From Zygaena filipendulae (Eukaryota; Arthropoda; Insecta; Lepidoptera; Zygaenidae), in NCBI GenBank assembly GCA_907165275.2, contig OU015663.1, positions 3,856,501 to 3,920,500 on the forward strand: a stretch of DNA of 64,000 bases. Reading direction: 5' to 3'. How positions within the stretch are numbered: position 1 is the first letter of the stretch; the number at the start of each line of letters is the position of its first letter. The translations under genes and the position numbers were made by a program. The notes beneath the pieces are model-generated. The model saw only the letters and a program-made list of their open reading frames with translations. It was not told the origin of the DNA and made no database searches. Positions 37,701 through 46,910 of this stretch are shown in pieces.

Positions 37701-37957
37701 TATTAGTTTTAAGTGCCATTCATAAATGGTTTAAATGTTTCATTTATGCATTTTGTACTCAGTACCTACTGTTCGGAGCGCCTACAATCTACATGATTGT
37801 TTTTTAGATCGTGGGGCTACTATAGTATTGTATAATCTATATTATTATCTGTGGTGGGGCTGGGCCACTGGCCTGGATCCTTGGCTCTAGGGCTGTGTCC
37901 GAAAACTGACATATATTATAACTTTGTGTTAGGCACAGTGTGGGCACAGTTATAATG

Positions 37958-38255
37958 TTAGCCATTTAACCACCTACACGATGCGGTGTGCCGCTGCGGT
38001 ATATTACATACAAAAATGCGTTGCAGCCACACGGCGCCTTGCGGTGTGCTGCGGCGCGGCGCCGCGCATCGGAGTCGAGACGAGGCGGGGAGGGGAGTAA
38101 GCGGCTCGCTGTTGTTTGTCCTGTCCTGTCACGTAGCGATGGGCATGCCCTCTTTTTGTCGCCGCTGCGGCGCCGCGCTGACCGTGTGGTCGCCAATGCG
38201 GCGAAATGCCTTGCGGCACGGCGCCGCGCCGTATCGTGTGGGTTGGCACTTAGGG
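37958..38255. mobile_element. GC-rich inverted-repeat element
   Basis: This is a sharp GC-rich island in AT-rich DNA. CACGATGCGGTG at the left faces an inverted CACGATACGGCG at the right, with further inverted GC words inside (GGCGCGGCGCCGCGC, CACGGCGCCGCGCC). All six frames have chance openings because stops are rare. It is most likely a MITE; no target duplication was resolved. Confidence 0.5.
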
Positions 38256-38460
38256 TAGAAAAGCTTTTGAGTGGATAAACCTCCCTTTGATAACCAATGG
38301 TCAAAGAGATGATTATCTACTACGTACCTATACATTTTACCGACTATTTCGGTACCTATGAAGGCAGGCAGGATGAGATGATGAGATTAGCGCATGTCCG
38401 AACGCCATGGAGATTTTGGTTGCTTTGGCGCTAATAATTTATTAGCGCCAAATTAAACTA

Positions 38461-38524
38461 GTGCCATCCAAGGAAGTTATAAGTACTACGTACACGTAGT
38501 ACTTATAACTTCCTTGGTGCCATC
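38461..38524. repeat. 48-nt near-complete palindrome between 8-bp direct repeats
   Basis: GTGCCATC at 38461-38468 and 38517-38524 bounds 38469-38516, whose 23-nt halves pair perfectly around 2 nt. The ends are CAAGG...CCTTG, which fit the YARNG start of hAT terminal repeats; hAT elements also make 8-bp target duplications. Confidence 0.85.
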
Positions 38525-38660
38525 TATGTATTTGACTACCTACCAAATGGCCGCCATAGCGGTCAGCCGCTGTGGCAACCGTGAGGCGGCTGGCCGCTTA
38601 CGAACCGCCTAGACGGCCAACCGCGAGCGCCTAAGAAGGCTTAGGATTTTTTATTTCTTA

Positions 38661-38862
38661 CTAACTGCGCCCCGCGGTTTCACCCGCGGTAATTTTGAAG
38701 TTCCCGCGGGAATCCCGGGATAAAAAGTATGTCCCTATGTCCTTCCCTGTACCCCTGACAACGTGCATGCCAAATTTCATCCAAATCCGTTCAGCCGTTT
38801 TTGCGTGATTGAGTAACAAACATCCAAACTTCCACACTTTCACATTTATAATATTAGTAGGA
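38661..38862 (-). mobile_element. Helitron-like element, full length
   Basis: It is the inverse of the reference copy at 26441: CTAACTGCGCCCCGCGGTTT, GTACCCCTGACAACGTGCAT, GCCGTTTTTGCGTGATTGAG, ending TTTATAATATTAGTAGGA. Confidence 0.75.
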
Positions 38863-38865
38863 TTG

Positions 38866-38960
38866 ATATTGTACTTGCGGTTTCACCCGCAATAATTTCA
38901 AAGTTCCCGCGGATATTCAGGGATAAAAAGTCCCATTCGTTTCTGACAACGGTATGTCGA
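38866..38960 (-). mobile_element. Helitron 3-prime fragment
   Basis: TTGCGGTTTCACCCGCAATA and AAAGTTCCCGCGG with GGGATAAAAAGTCCC follow directly after the full copy at 38661. Repeat A starts at its other end. Confidence 0.6.
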
Positions 38961-38963
38961 AAA

Positions 38964-39375
38964 AGGGTACTTGCTGTGGGTACTTGCATGAACTTTTTTT
39001 CCAGTCTATTTAAAGAAGTATGACCGACATAATACAAAGCAAGAAAAAGAAAAAAAAAAATGCATAATTATATTAATAAAATTAAATAGAGCGTTTCAAA
39101 GTTGCTACTTTTAACCACTGAGCAAATAATCACTCTTTTAACCTTACAAACAAAACGCAGAATGACGTCAGTAGATAAAAATATACCTCTGTGATAGAGA
39201 TGTCACTGTAGTGTCATGTTGACAGAGCCGTGTGAAAAAAATATATGCTTACATTAATTAAATACAGCGTTTCAAAGTTCCTACTTTAGACCTTACCGCT
39301 GAAACGCGGAATGACGTCACTTGTTCAAAATTACGCCTTATTAATCTGTGATAGAAATGTCACTGTCATATTGAC
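38964..39375 (+). repeat. Dispersed repeat family A, copy 3, internally duplicated
   Basis: It has the start GGGTACTTGCATGAACTTTT, then AAATAGAGCGTTTCAAAGTT (about 39077) and, a second time, AAATACAGCGTTTCAAAGTT (about 39258), with GAATGACGTCA after each. The centre of the repeat is therefore present twice. Confidence 0.7.
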
Positions 39376-39873
39376 ATATTGTAAATGAGTACAAAACGGA
39401 ATATTTAACTTTCTTTTTACTTTAATTTATTGGGATGCTTGCTGAATGTTCAACTGTGATGAGTTTCTTCCAACGTTCCCAAAGCATTGAAATATATCAC
39501 ACTGTAATTTATAAATAATTTCTTCTTTCTGTAAATAATTTCAGAAATTAAATATACCTGACTTGGCTTTAAGGACCTACATTCCTTATTTCGTTTTCCG
39601 AGAGAAAAAAAAGATAAATGTCAAAATAAAAAATGAGAAATTGTCAAATTGCTGTTGAAAGAAGTTACTGTCACAAGCCTACCTACAATCATACAATCTT
39701 CATAAAAAGTAAATAAAAAATCTCTAATTCGAAATTTTGGAGTTTCTTTATGCGCATAAAATAAATGAATCGTAAAAGCTTTGTAAAACAGAAGCATAAA
39801 AGAAGAACAAGGTAAATCCTAAAACAACCATAAAAGAAGAAAAAGGTTTGTCAAAGAATCAAACTTTTCGGAA

Positions 39874-40611
39874 ATGGCTTTGAATTTAGTTCGTCAGATA
39901 TCCAGAAACGTTTGCATAGTCAGCGCTAGCAAATGTAGCGCAAAGACGAAATTCAGTACGGGCGAGCCTGCGCGGCTTGGTATGATCCCAATTGTTGTCG
40001 AGCAAACGGGAAGGGGTGAACGTGCTTACGACATCTATTCTAGATTACTACGTGAACGAATCATTTGTCTCATGGGGCCAATAAATGACGAAATCAGCTC
40101 GCTAGTGGTCGCGCAACTTCTATTTCTACAGTCAGAGTCTAGTAAAAAGCCTGTGCATCTCTATATTAACTCTCCTGGCGGCAATGTTACAGCTGGACTG
40201 GGCATCTATGATACAATGCAATATATCACTCCACCAGTTGCTACATGGTGTGTCGGTCAGGCCTGTAGTATGGCCTCTTTGCTGTTAGCTGCTGGGGCTC
40301 CAGGAATGCGCCATGCACTCCCAAATTCACGTATCATGATCCATCAACCTTCAGGTGGTGTTAGAGGTCAGGCAACAGATATTCAAATTCAGGCTGAAGA
40401 AATATTAAAACTTAAAGCACAAATAAATTCTTTATATGTCAGACACACTGGATTGGGAATAGAAAAGGTTCAGTCTTCAATGGAGCGTGATTACTTTATG
40501 TCCCCGAGTGAAGCAAAAACTTTTGGCTTGATAGACAATGTTCTAGAACATCCTCCATCACATTCTATGGAGAAGGAATGTGCATCAGCATCTGGAAGTC
40601 CAACAGCATGA
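39874..40611 (+). CDS. ClpP: Mitochondrial ATP-dependent Clp protease proteolytic subunit
   Basis: This is the peptidase that stacks into a double heptamer with the ClpX unfoldase in the mitochondrial matrix and degrades damaged proteins. The frame is a single 245-codon exon. The first 30 or so residues are basic and lack acids ([20 protein letters not shown]), as in a matrix targeting presequence. The ClpP fold follows from about 36. The catalytic triad is Ser132 in [11 protein letters not shown], His157 in [10 protein letters not shown] and Asp206 in [31 protein letters not shown] (99-118) is the conserved handle and oxyanion region. The length fits animal ClpP. The start is the first in-frame Met, in context GGAAATGG. 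The lack of introns is normal for small housekeeping genes but could also reflect retrocopying; all motifs are intact. It lies between two repeat-rich intergenic stretches, not in an operon. Confidence 0.97.
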   Translation: MALNLVRQISRNVCIVSASKCSAKTKFSTGEPARLGMIPIVVEQTGRGERAYDIYSRLLRERIICLMGPINDEISSLVVAQLLFLQSESSKKPVHLYINSPGGNVTAGLGIYDTMQYITPPVATWCVGQACSMASLLLAAGAPGMRHALPNSRIMIHQPSGGVRGQATDIQIQAEEILKLKAQINSLYVRHTGLGIEKVQSSMERDYFMSPSEAKTFGLIDNVLEHPPSHSMEKECASASGSPTA

Positions 40612-40678
40612 ATATCCAGCAAATGTAGTTTAATAAGTCTATTGTTTCAGTACTACAAGTTATATGCATAAAATATCT

Positions 40679-40684
40679 AATAAA
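40679..40684 (+). terminator. Poly(A) signal AATAAA, ClpP
   Basis: AATAAA stands 68 bp after the ClpP stop, in ATATCTAATAAAAATGAC. Confidence 0.75.
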
Positions 40685-40689
40685 AATGA

Positions 40690-41829
40690 CTGATGTTTTT
40701 AAATTGTTGTTATTTTAATTAATTTGAAAAATTTGGACTTCAAACTTTTTGCGTTTGCAATTATTGCTTAATATGTTACAGAAAATGGAAGCATAAGCAC
40801 ATACAAGTGAAAACTTACAATGTTCTAAAATTAATTTTAATAATCCATCCATTATCTTGGATATTAATTATTATCACACAGTGCTATCTGGTCCCTAGCT
40901 GAGAAAAGCTCTATATATTTATTATACAGTAGGTATACACTAAAAAGCTGGGATAAACCAAAGAGTATAGTAATTACTGAGAGTAATTATACCAATAAAT
41001 AAACTAGGTTAGCACACCTAACCACTGTGACTGCCATAGGATGGTGCTGTAAAGTGTTCAATTGTCCAAGGCAGTGTGTAAAATGATGATCATTCACCAC
41101 TCACTAGCTATAGCGGTTTGAAATTTCAAAAAAATCTGACTTGAAGTCGGATAAAATTTAAGGAATAATAAAACTCATTAACTGCCTCCTATAATAAATA
41201 AATATCTGGATGACAGAGCTTCGCTTGTAGCGCCATCTGTTGTTAAGTAGAAAAACAGTACCAAACACTCATTTTTCATTGCCTAAAAACACGGATAAAT
41301 AAAACGTTTTCTAAAAAGTAAACCTAGCTAAATCGATTAATCGCCCCCAAAACCCCCTGCATACTATATTTCATAAAAATCATTGGAGTCGTTTCCAAGA
41401 TTCACATTATATTTAAATATCTACAAAAATTGCTTGTTTAATAATAGTAGATTCATACTTATAAATTATAAGATCGTTGATTAAGTGGGTGAATTTTGGA
41501 TTTTTATTAAAATTTTATTATTTTATTTGCTAAATATAGAACCTCCTCCTTTATTGAAATCGTTTTGAGTTTTTTGTTTGATGAACTCGTATTTTAATTG
41601 GCTTCAATTTAGAAGCCAATTGCCACCTGCTTGCCACCCTTCCCGATATTTTAATTTGCACTAACAGTATTAAATACAAATTTATTCCAAAAAATGTCAA
41701 CCTTATGTAAAGGACATAAAGTCGAAATTTCCGCAGATGTAGGTAAACCTAAATGGATATATGGTTAAAATATTAATTCTGTAAGAGGTTATGGTAGGCT
41801 CCATACTTTGTTTTCCCATTCTGTGCGTG
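40690..41829. other. Intergenic region between ClpP and protease 3-prime ends
   Basis: The two genes converge here. 41195-41412 is dispersed repeat C; the rest is AT-rich with no gene. A protease poly(A) signal on the minus strand is not obvious; candidate AATAAA-like words lie near 41500. Confidence 0.55.
41195..41412 (-). repeat. Dispersed repeat family C, copy 1
   Basis: The reverse complement shares GAAACGACTCCAATGATTTT, CCTGCATACTATATT inverted, GGGGGCGATTAATCGAT and AAAAATGAGTGTTTGGTACT-type DNA with 59283-59452. It is not a family I can name; possibly part of a Helitron or LINE. Confidence 0.6.
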
Positions 41830-41986
41830 CTAACTACAAAACAGCAGTTTTGATTTACTCCTGATCCATTGCAAGTAATAAGTGACGTTAGTGTATATGA
41901 CAAGTTGGGGTTGACTCTCCTCTCGGAACGAGACTAGCCCCACTTGCTCGTTGTTGTCTGTAATTAGGGCACTCCCAGAGTCACCG
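41830..41986 (-). CDS. Serine protease exon 4 (catalytic Ser)
   Basis: The exon has 157 nt, acceptor TTTTACTTGCAG, stop TAG at 41832-41830. The reading is GDSGSALITDNNEQVGLVSF, then VIYTNVTYYLQWI, the standard C-terminal strand and helix of S1 proteases. Confidence 0.88.
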
Positions 41987-44900
41987 CTGCAAGTAAAATA
42001 ACATAATCAATTAGTAGGTAATAAAAATACTACTACCCACTAATATTGTAATTCCTACCTAAGCCTTATTATAAATGCGAATGTGAGTTCGTTTGTGTGT
42101 TACGCTTTCACGCCTTAACGGCTCAACTGTGGGGCTATTATGTAACTTTTGTTTCTATCATTTTTCGGTTGCAATCAAAAACATGGCGGTTTTGTGATTC
42201 CAATATGCACGTTTTAACACCTACAATATCTAGCATTCAACCAAAATGAATACTACTTCAAAAGTTAACTTGTCTGAACATGATTAATTAATCACAAAAT
42301 CGCAATTTTTTGATTGAAACTTTAATATGATAGCAACAAAAGTTACATAATTTCCCTACTGGTCACTTTCATTTTGCATATATCTACAGGAGTATAGAAG
42401 GACATAGGTCACTTTTTTGGGTGAAACCGCGCTGGTATAACTCATGTGAGGACCAATATAAATGGTGTAGGTACGTACAAAGCCGGTCTGGAATAGTCCG
42501 AGTCGGTGCAAGAAGCACACATCATCCCACCGCTTATATCACCAAGTTTCAAGCATGCACTCCTCGATTTGATCCTCTGCTGGACTTCCTTCAATCTATC
42601 GGTGTCCTGTTGCGTGTAATCCTACAATAGCTAATAAATTAGTTACATACTTAATTTCAGAGTTCCCGCGGGAATTCCGAGATAAAAGTACCCTATGAGT
42701 TAATCTGATGTATAAGCTATATTATTATAAAGTTTCATTTAAATCCATTTAGTAGATAGTTTTTGCGTGAAAGAGTAACAAACATCCATCCATACATTCT
42801 TTCAAACTTTCGCGTTTATAATATTACTAGCTGTCCCCCGCGATTTCATCCGCGATAATTTCGGAGTTCCCGCGGGAATTCCGGGATAAAAACTATCCTA
42901 TCTTTTAGTTGGACCATATTATAAATGGTTACAAAATTTTATCAAAATCTGTTCAGTGGTTTGGAGTCCATCGCGGACAAACAACGTGACACGTGATTTA
43001 TACATATTAAGATAAAATAAGATAAAGTAGGAAGTAGAATAACACATTTTATTATTAGTGTGTGCATGTGTGCGTGTTTTATTTATGAACATAATTATGT
43101 ATTTTGCTACAGTAGAAATAAAATCGGTCAAGAGCGAGTCAGGCTCACATAATTTAAGTCGATACCTAAGCAAAATCTATCTATACATCTATATCTATAG
43201 GTACATATAAATAAAATTGAACTAACAGCTTTTAACTAAATGCAAATGAAAATATACAACGTGTTAATGAATTAACTAAAAACCTGATACACCCCATTTA
43301 AAAAAATAAACAATAATATGATTAAAATATATTTTATGTTGAAAAAATTTATACTTTAAAAGTTATTCAACATTAGTTTGGAGGTGACCTATCTACGTAA
43401 TTCTAAGCGCTACGCCCGCGCCTACCGGTTCGAATTTTTTTGCTGCGGGCGGCGTACGCGCCTAATATTGTATTATAAATAATTTAGACATGGGCTAGTA
43501 AAAATGAAAATATATAACCTATATTAAAACATAGTGCGATCGATTCGCTAGTCGATTCTGAGCAAACTACTTTCTGGTTTTCAGTTAATTCATTAACCTA
43601 CTGAAATAAAAAATCAATTTTAAAAATTGTCTCTGTTTGTCTGTCTGTTTGTTCCGACTCATCTTTAAAACGATTGGACCGTTTTTATACAGAACTTTCA
43701 CTGGCAGATAGCTGATATTACAAGGAGTAACTCAGACTACTGTTATTTAAGAAAAAAATAGTTCCTGAGGGATTTCCGAAACTCACGCGGGTGAAACCAC
43801 GGGGCACAGTCGACGGATTAGGAATACGCGAGCCGTAGGTCTACCTAATGGGTATGAATCTCATGATCCACAACCGCAGGTCGATAGGCAGACAGCCTAG
43901 CCTACCCTGGGATATTGAGGTACCTACTCGACTTATTTCATTTGAGAGTTTTTTAGTCCGTAGTCCAACTCGCATTCAGCCGATTTTCAGGTGGCCGTGA
44001 CCACAATCATTTTTGGGGGCTGGATCCGCGCCTGAATCTCATACTCACGTCAATGACACCCCAACCAGCAACTCTAGCGTTGGATTGAACTGAGAAAGTA
44101 GGTCTCAATATGACGCGTTTGATATGTTTTCCAAGAGGAAACTGTTCATTGACGAAGGCCAACGCGATATCGTTAGATACAGTCTGCTCGTCGTAATCGT
44201 GGTGCATAATGAATCTCGTCACTTTTCTCGTTGCTCTCATCTGTAAACGCAAGAAATCCTTACTATTATATTGTAAATAAATAAATATGTAATAAAATAA
44301 ATAAAAGGCATTTTTATTCACCAGCAAAAAGTAGAGTACAAGTTACAGAATAGTATAATATAATATTTGGTGCGGCAAAAAGGAGATGGGACTCAGCGAA
44401 TCCACTGATTTTCAGTCCCCAACCTCTTACAACTATGCGATGATTTCATTCCCCATATGGTTAATATGCTCTTTACCTACAACTAGATACTACCAAATTG
44501 ATCTCGACTGACTCGCAGTAGGTAATGAGAACTACTACGCAAGAAGAGAAGAGGTTCTTTAATTTCAGAGAGTGAGCAGAATTGGTCCTCTAAAGCTTAA
44601 GCACGACATTATAATATAACAAAACCAAGATAAAACCAAAACAAAATCAAAACCACTGAAAATTAAACCCAGGCCTCTTTTGGACGCAGATAAGCAATAA
44701 CATGTTAACCCACAAACTTAAGTTATTGATTCATAAAGATTTATTGAGAGTTAGGGAACGTTTTTTAATAATGTGTTTACCTTATTACACATGCTTAAAT
44801 ATGTAGCTAAATATTTAACATAAAAAATGTTGACAAAAAATGGCGCTATACTTTTAAAACACGATTTACGCAAAATTTCTCCAGTGTGGGTTAACACACT

Positions 44901-45279
44901 ATTGCTTATCTATGTCCTTTTATCCTACATACATAATCCTGGCCTTCCTATACAACTACTTCATCTTTGACTCTACCGCAGGATTATTAAAAAAATAAGT
45001 ACCTACCTTATAGATATTCTCATCGCCCGCATAAGAATCAATTTTCCAACCCCTGTCACAGTCGCTAAAGCAGTGGCTTGCCGTCAACAACACCTGCTGA
45101 TTGAGAAGCGATGAACCACAACTAAAATCCATGTTACTGCATCTCATCGTCAAATATACCGAATGGGGAAATTTCGATATTGGTGCATAATCCCCGCCGA
45201 TTATAAACGGGTCCATGTTATCACCGTCAGCTGATGAAAACAATATTTTTGATACAAATAAGTAAATAATAATAAACAT
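41830..45279 (-). CDS. S1 family (chymotrypsin-like) serine protease, secreted, four exons
   Basis: Exons 45279-45007, 44240-44049, 42621-42479 and 41986-41830 join in phase into 254 codons, the usual size for a secreted insect S1 protease. Residues 1 to about 18 form a hydrophobic signal peptide. The mature chain should start IIGGD at 26. The triad is His69 (TASHC), Asp115 (NDIAL) and Ser206 (GDSGS). Disulfides Cys54-Cys70 and Cys178-Cys190/193 match chymotrypsin 42-58 and 168-182. Three oddities: IIGG follows Phe instead of Arg/Lys; the pocket residue equivalent to 189 is Arg200; the Cys pair equivalent to 191-220 is missing (Ala202 and no partner). Lepidopteran genomes carry many diverged S1 genes; this one is likely active but of unknown specificity. 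Confidence 0.88.
42062..42445 (+). mobile_element. Helitron-like element, interrupted
   Basis: The 5-prime part TTATTATAAATGCGAATGTG and TTACGCTTTCACGCC lies at 42062-42132; the 3-prime part GAAGGACATAGGTCACTTTT and GGGTGAAACCGCGCTGG lies at 42385-42445. About 250 bp of unrelated AT-rich DNA separates them. It is in intron 3 of the serine protease. Confidence 0.55.
42479..42621 (-). CDS. Serine protease exon 3 (Cys168-182 region)
   Basis: The exon has 143 nt, acceptor ATTGTAG, donor TTT|GTACGT. The reading is DYTQQDTDRLKEVQQRI, ACLKLGDISGGMMCASC and SDYSRPA. It ends in phase 2 so that the next codon becomes Phe before GDSGS. Helitron copies flank it within 40 bp on both sides. Confidence 0.75.
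42652..42826 (-). mobile_element. Helitron-like element, 3-prime truncated
   Basis: Plus-strand view: TCAGAGTTCCCGCGGGAATT, GAGATAAAAGTACCC, TTTTTGCGTGAAAGAGTAAC, CGCGTTTATAATATTA. It lies 31 bp beyond the acceptor side of protease exon 3. Confidence 0.65.
42827..43020 (-). mobile_element. Helitron-like element, subfamily with TTGTTTGTCCGCGATGGA
   Basis: Plus-strand view CTAGCTGTCCCCCGCGATTT to CCATCGCGGACAAACAACGT. It abuts the preceding copy and is close in sequence to the inverted copy at 48005-48237. Confidence 0.75.
43625..43810 (+). mobile_element. Helitron-like element
   Basis: GTCTGTCTGTTTGTTCCGAC, CACTGGCAGATAGCTGATAT, then CCGAAACTCACGCGGGTGAA and CCACGGGGCACAG. The terminal CTAG is lost. 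It lies in intron 2 of the serine protease. Confidence 0.65.
44049..44240 (-). CDS. Serine protease exon 2 (catalytic Asp)
   Basis: The exon has 192 nt, acceptor CGTTTACAG, donor GAC|GTGAGT. It encodes RFIMHHDYDEQ, NDIALAFV with the catalytic Asp, and AGWGVID. Both ends are phase 0. Confidence 0.88.
44682..44917. mobile_element. MITE family D, copy 1 (4-bp target duplication)
   Basis: Terminal repeats GGACGCAGATAAGCAATAAC (left) and GGACATAGATAAGCAATAGT (right, reverse complemented) continue into GTTAACCCACA. TTTT flanks both sides (44678-44681, 44918-44921). It is about 236 bp long with no coding frame. It lies in intron 1 of the serine protease; an opposite-facing copy is at 49697. Confidence 0.8.
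45007..45279 (-). CDS. Serine protease exon 1 (signal, IIGG, His)
   Basis: The exon has 273 nt, ATG at 45279, donor AAG|GTAGGT at 45006. It encodes the signal peptide, a short acidic propeptide (DGDNMDPF), IIGG and the TASHC catalytic histidine, and ends in phase 0 after IYK. Confidence 0.88.
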
Positions 45280-45546
45280 GTTATTACAACGATGATTGGA
45301 TATTTAACGAGTGAATTTTGGCCAAATTACTCGTACATCGAATGAACAAATAATATCGTTCTATTCCTAATTTACAAGTACATTATCGTGAAATATGATC
45401 GTTAAACGTGATTGGTGATTTATGGTGCGTGAGAGGCAACCAATTTCGTTTGATTCAGTCAATGTTATGCATAAAGATATCCTAAATGAGAAAGAAAGAA
45501 TGTGCATTAGGTATAGGTATTAACCAATATTTTAGTCGAAGATATG

Positions 45547-45582
45547 GTTAGAACCTCAGAACAATTGTTCTGAGGTTAGAAC
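45547..45582. repeat. 20-nt perfect palindrome between 8-bp direct repeats
   Basis: GTTAGAAC at 45547-45554 and 45575-45582 flanks the perfect palindrome CTCAGAACAATTGTTCTGAG (45555-45574). It has the same plan as 8371-8421, and its first five bases are the same (CTCAG). Confidence 0.85.
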
Positions 45583-46013
45583 ATTTTAAATATTAATATT
45601 ATATCTTTTCGATATCTATAAACGATTCACGTTCTATCCGCCAATAGGTGGGTATACAATCGTGGTCAGTATCCCTTAGTTACCTCAGGGGCCAAATCAA
45701 TTTCAGAAAGTAGATTGATAGTAGGCGTTATTACGAGAGACAACTTGCCAACTTGTAACTTCATGAACAAGGTTATGCCACAGTTACTATGCCGAGTATG
45801 CCGTTAGCTGAAGCAGTTATAGATGTAGTTACTATAGCTAGGTATAGTCATGACGTGTCATCCCAACACCATGGACGTTGTAACTGGACTGTTCATATTC
45901 AAAACAATGATCATGTTAAGGCGGCCATTCGTGATCTCTGAAAAGTGTGAAGCTTTACAGGCAAGTTTGTTGAATGGAGTGGTGTCGGCTGGCGCATGCG
46001 TGCACCCCCGGTC

Positions 46014-46050
46014 GATAAATGGTCATGTCTGCAGGCGACGGGCCTCAGTC
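46014..46050 (+). promoter_or_regulatory. Core promoter of the proprotein convertase
   Basis: GATAAA at 46014-46019 lies 33 bp before the A of a TCAGTC initiator (46045-46050, A at 46047), good spacing for an insect TATA/Inr promoter. It would give a 29-nt leader before ATG 46076. The two in-frame ATGs at 46019 and 46025 would then be untranscribed. Confidence 0.5.
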
Positions 46051-46075
46051 AGCCGCCGTAGGCCACGAAGTGAAC

Positions 46076-46231
46076 ATGTGGCTGCAATGCTTGGCTGCAA
46101 CCGTGCTCGTCGCCGCGGTTGCGTCTCGCGAGGTCTTCACTAATACTTTCCTGGTCCGCTTCAAGCGCTCGCTCCGTCACGAGGAGGCGCACGATCTCGC
46201 GCTCCGCCACGGCTTCGAGAACCTCGGTCCG
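46076..46231 (+). CDS. amon: Proprotein convertase PC2/amontillado-type, first coding exon
   Basis: PC2-type convertases are subtilisin-like proteases that mature neuropeptide and peptide-hormone precursors in secretory granules. The exon encodes 52 residues: signal peptide MWLQCLAATVLVAAVAS, then the start of the inhibitory prodomain, EVFTNTFLVRFKR ... EAHDLALRHGFENLGP. The paired FTN-FLVRF and HGFENLG segments match convertase prodomains, closer to PC2 (FLVRF) than furin (WAVHI). The donor GGTCCG|GTAAGT leaves phase 0. The rest of the prodomain, the catalytic domain and the P domain are not in the remaining 17.7 kb and must lie to the right. The ATG at 46076 is chosen because the signal peptide starts there. 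The exon is GC-rich with GC-ending codons, unlike its surroundings. Confidence 0.75.
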
Positions 46232-46654
46232 GTAAGTGCGAACAGCCACACTTGACCGCCACGTGATTATACGTATGTAAACATACACATAGAAACGCGA
46301 CAGTCATATCTTCAGCAGTATGATTTGATTTATGTGGAGGGGAAATTCCTAAATTTCACATTCGGATACGATTATTACCGGAAACTGAGGCTGTATGCTC
46401 TATTTATAGTTTATATTGTTGTATGACAGTATTATGTTATATTGATCTCAGTTCAAATGTATAAACTTTCATCTTCTTGCTTCCATAACTATGCCTATAT
46501 TTAGGATTCTTTACTATTTAATTGAGTTATAACTTTTCATATTAGTTTAGATTGCTACCTATAGGTAGTTTCAACGTAAGTAACTGGCACTTAATAAAAA
46601 GCTTTCAGCAACAATGTAGAACTGAGGTTATTTAGTGTCAGCTCGCGAAACATT

Positions 46655-46910
46655 CGTGTTGGTCCGTCGGTGTAGTGGTAACAGAACGACTACTACGTTA
46701 GGTATCGCGGGTTCGATCCCCGCATTAGGGCAAACATGTAATGAACATTTGTGTTTGCATGAATCTGGGTGTATTTTAAGTACCTATGTTTAAAAAAAAG
46801 CATATAAGTACCTATTATATCAGCTGTCGGGTACCTATGGGTATCTCTGCTTGGTTTGGGACCAGCTTGGCGTTATGTGATAATGTCCAAGAAATTATTA
46901 TTATAGGTAG
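46655..46910 (+). mobile_element. tRNA-derived SINE
   Basis: The head has tRNA-like boxes (GTGTAGTGGTAAC as A box; GGTTCGATCCC at 46710-46720 as B box). It does not fold as a tRNA: the acceptor ends do not pair and position 33 is C. The body includes TTGGTTTGGGACCAGCTTGG and GTGATAATGTCC, and it ends in an (ATT) tail, as lepidopteran SINEs do. Confidence 0.75.

Larger units (their letters stand above)
36170..37957. other. Intergenic region, right of ETAA1-like gene
   Basis: AT-rich DNA contains an inverted pair of GCGCGAAG/CTTCGCGC words near 36257 and 36340, MITE family B (36957-37149) and the 94-bp duplication. No gene is supported in the remaining parts. Confidence 0.6.
45280..46075. other. 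Divergent intergenic region, protease to proprotein convertase
   Basis: The protease reads left and the convertase right. It holds the 20-nt TSD-flanked palindrome (45547-45582) and the convertase core promoter (46014-46050). Nothing else is recognised. Confidence 0.6.

Noticed and set aside
37966..38304. Overlapping open frames on both strands in the GC-rich block
   Set aside because: Stops are rare there only because of base composition. Inverted ends and simple GC words indicate a transposable element, not a gene.
46665..46736. tRNA gene suggested by A- and B-box-like sequence
   Set aside because: The acceptor ends do not pair and the anticodon loop lacks T33. The SINE-type body and ATT tail that follow make it a tRNA-derived SINE.
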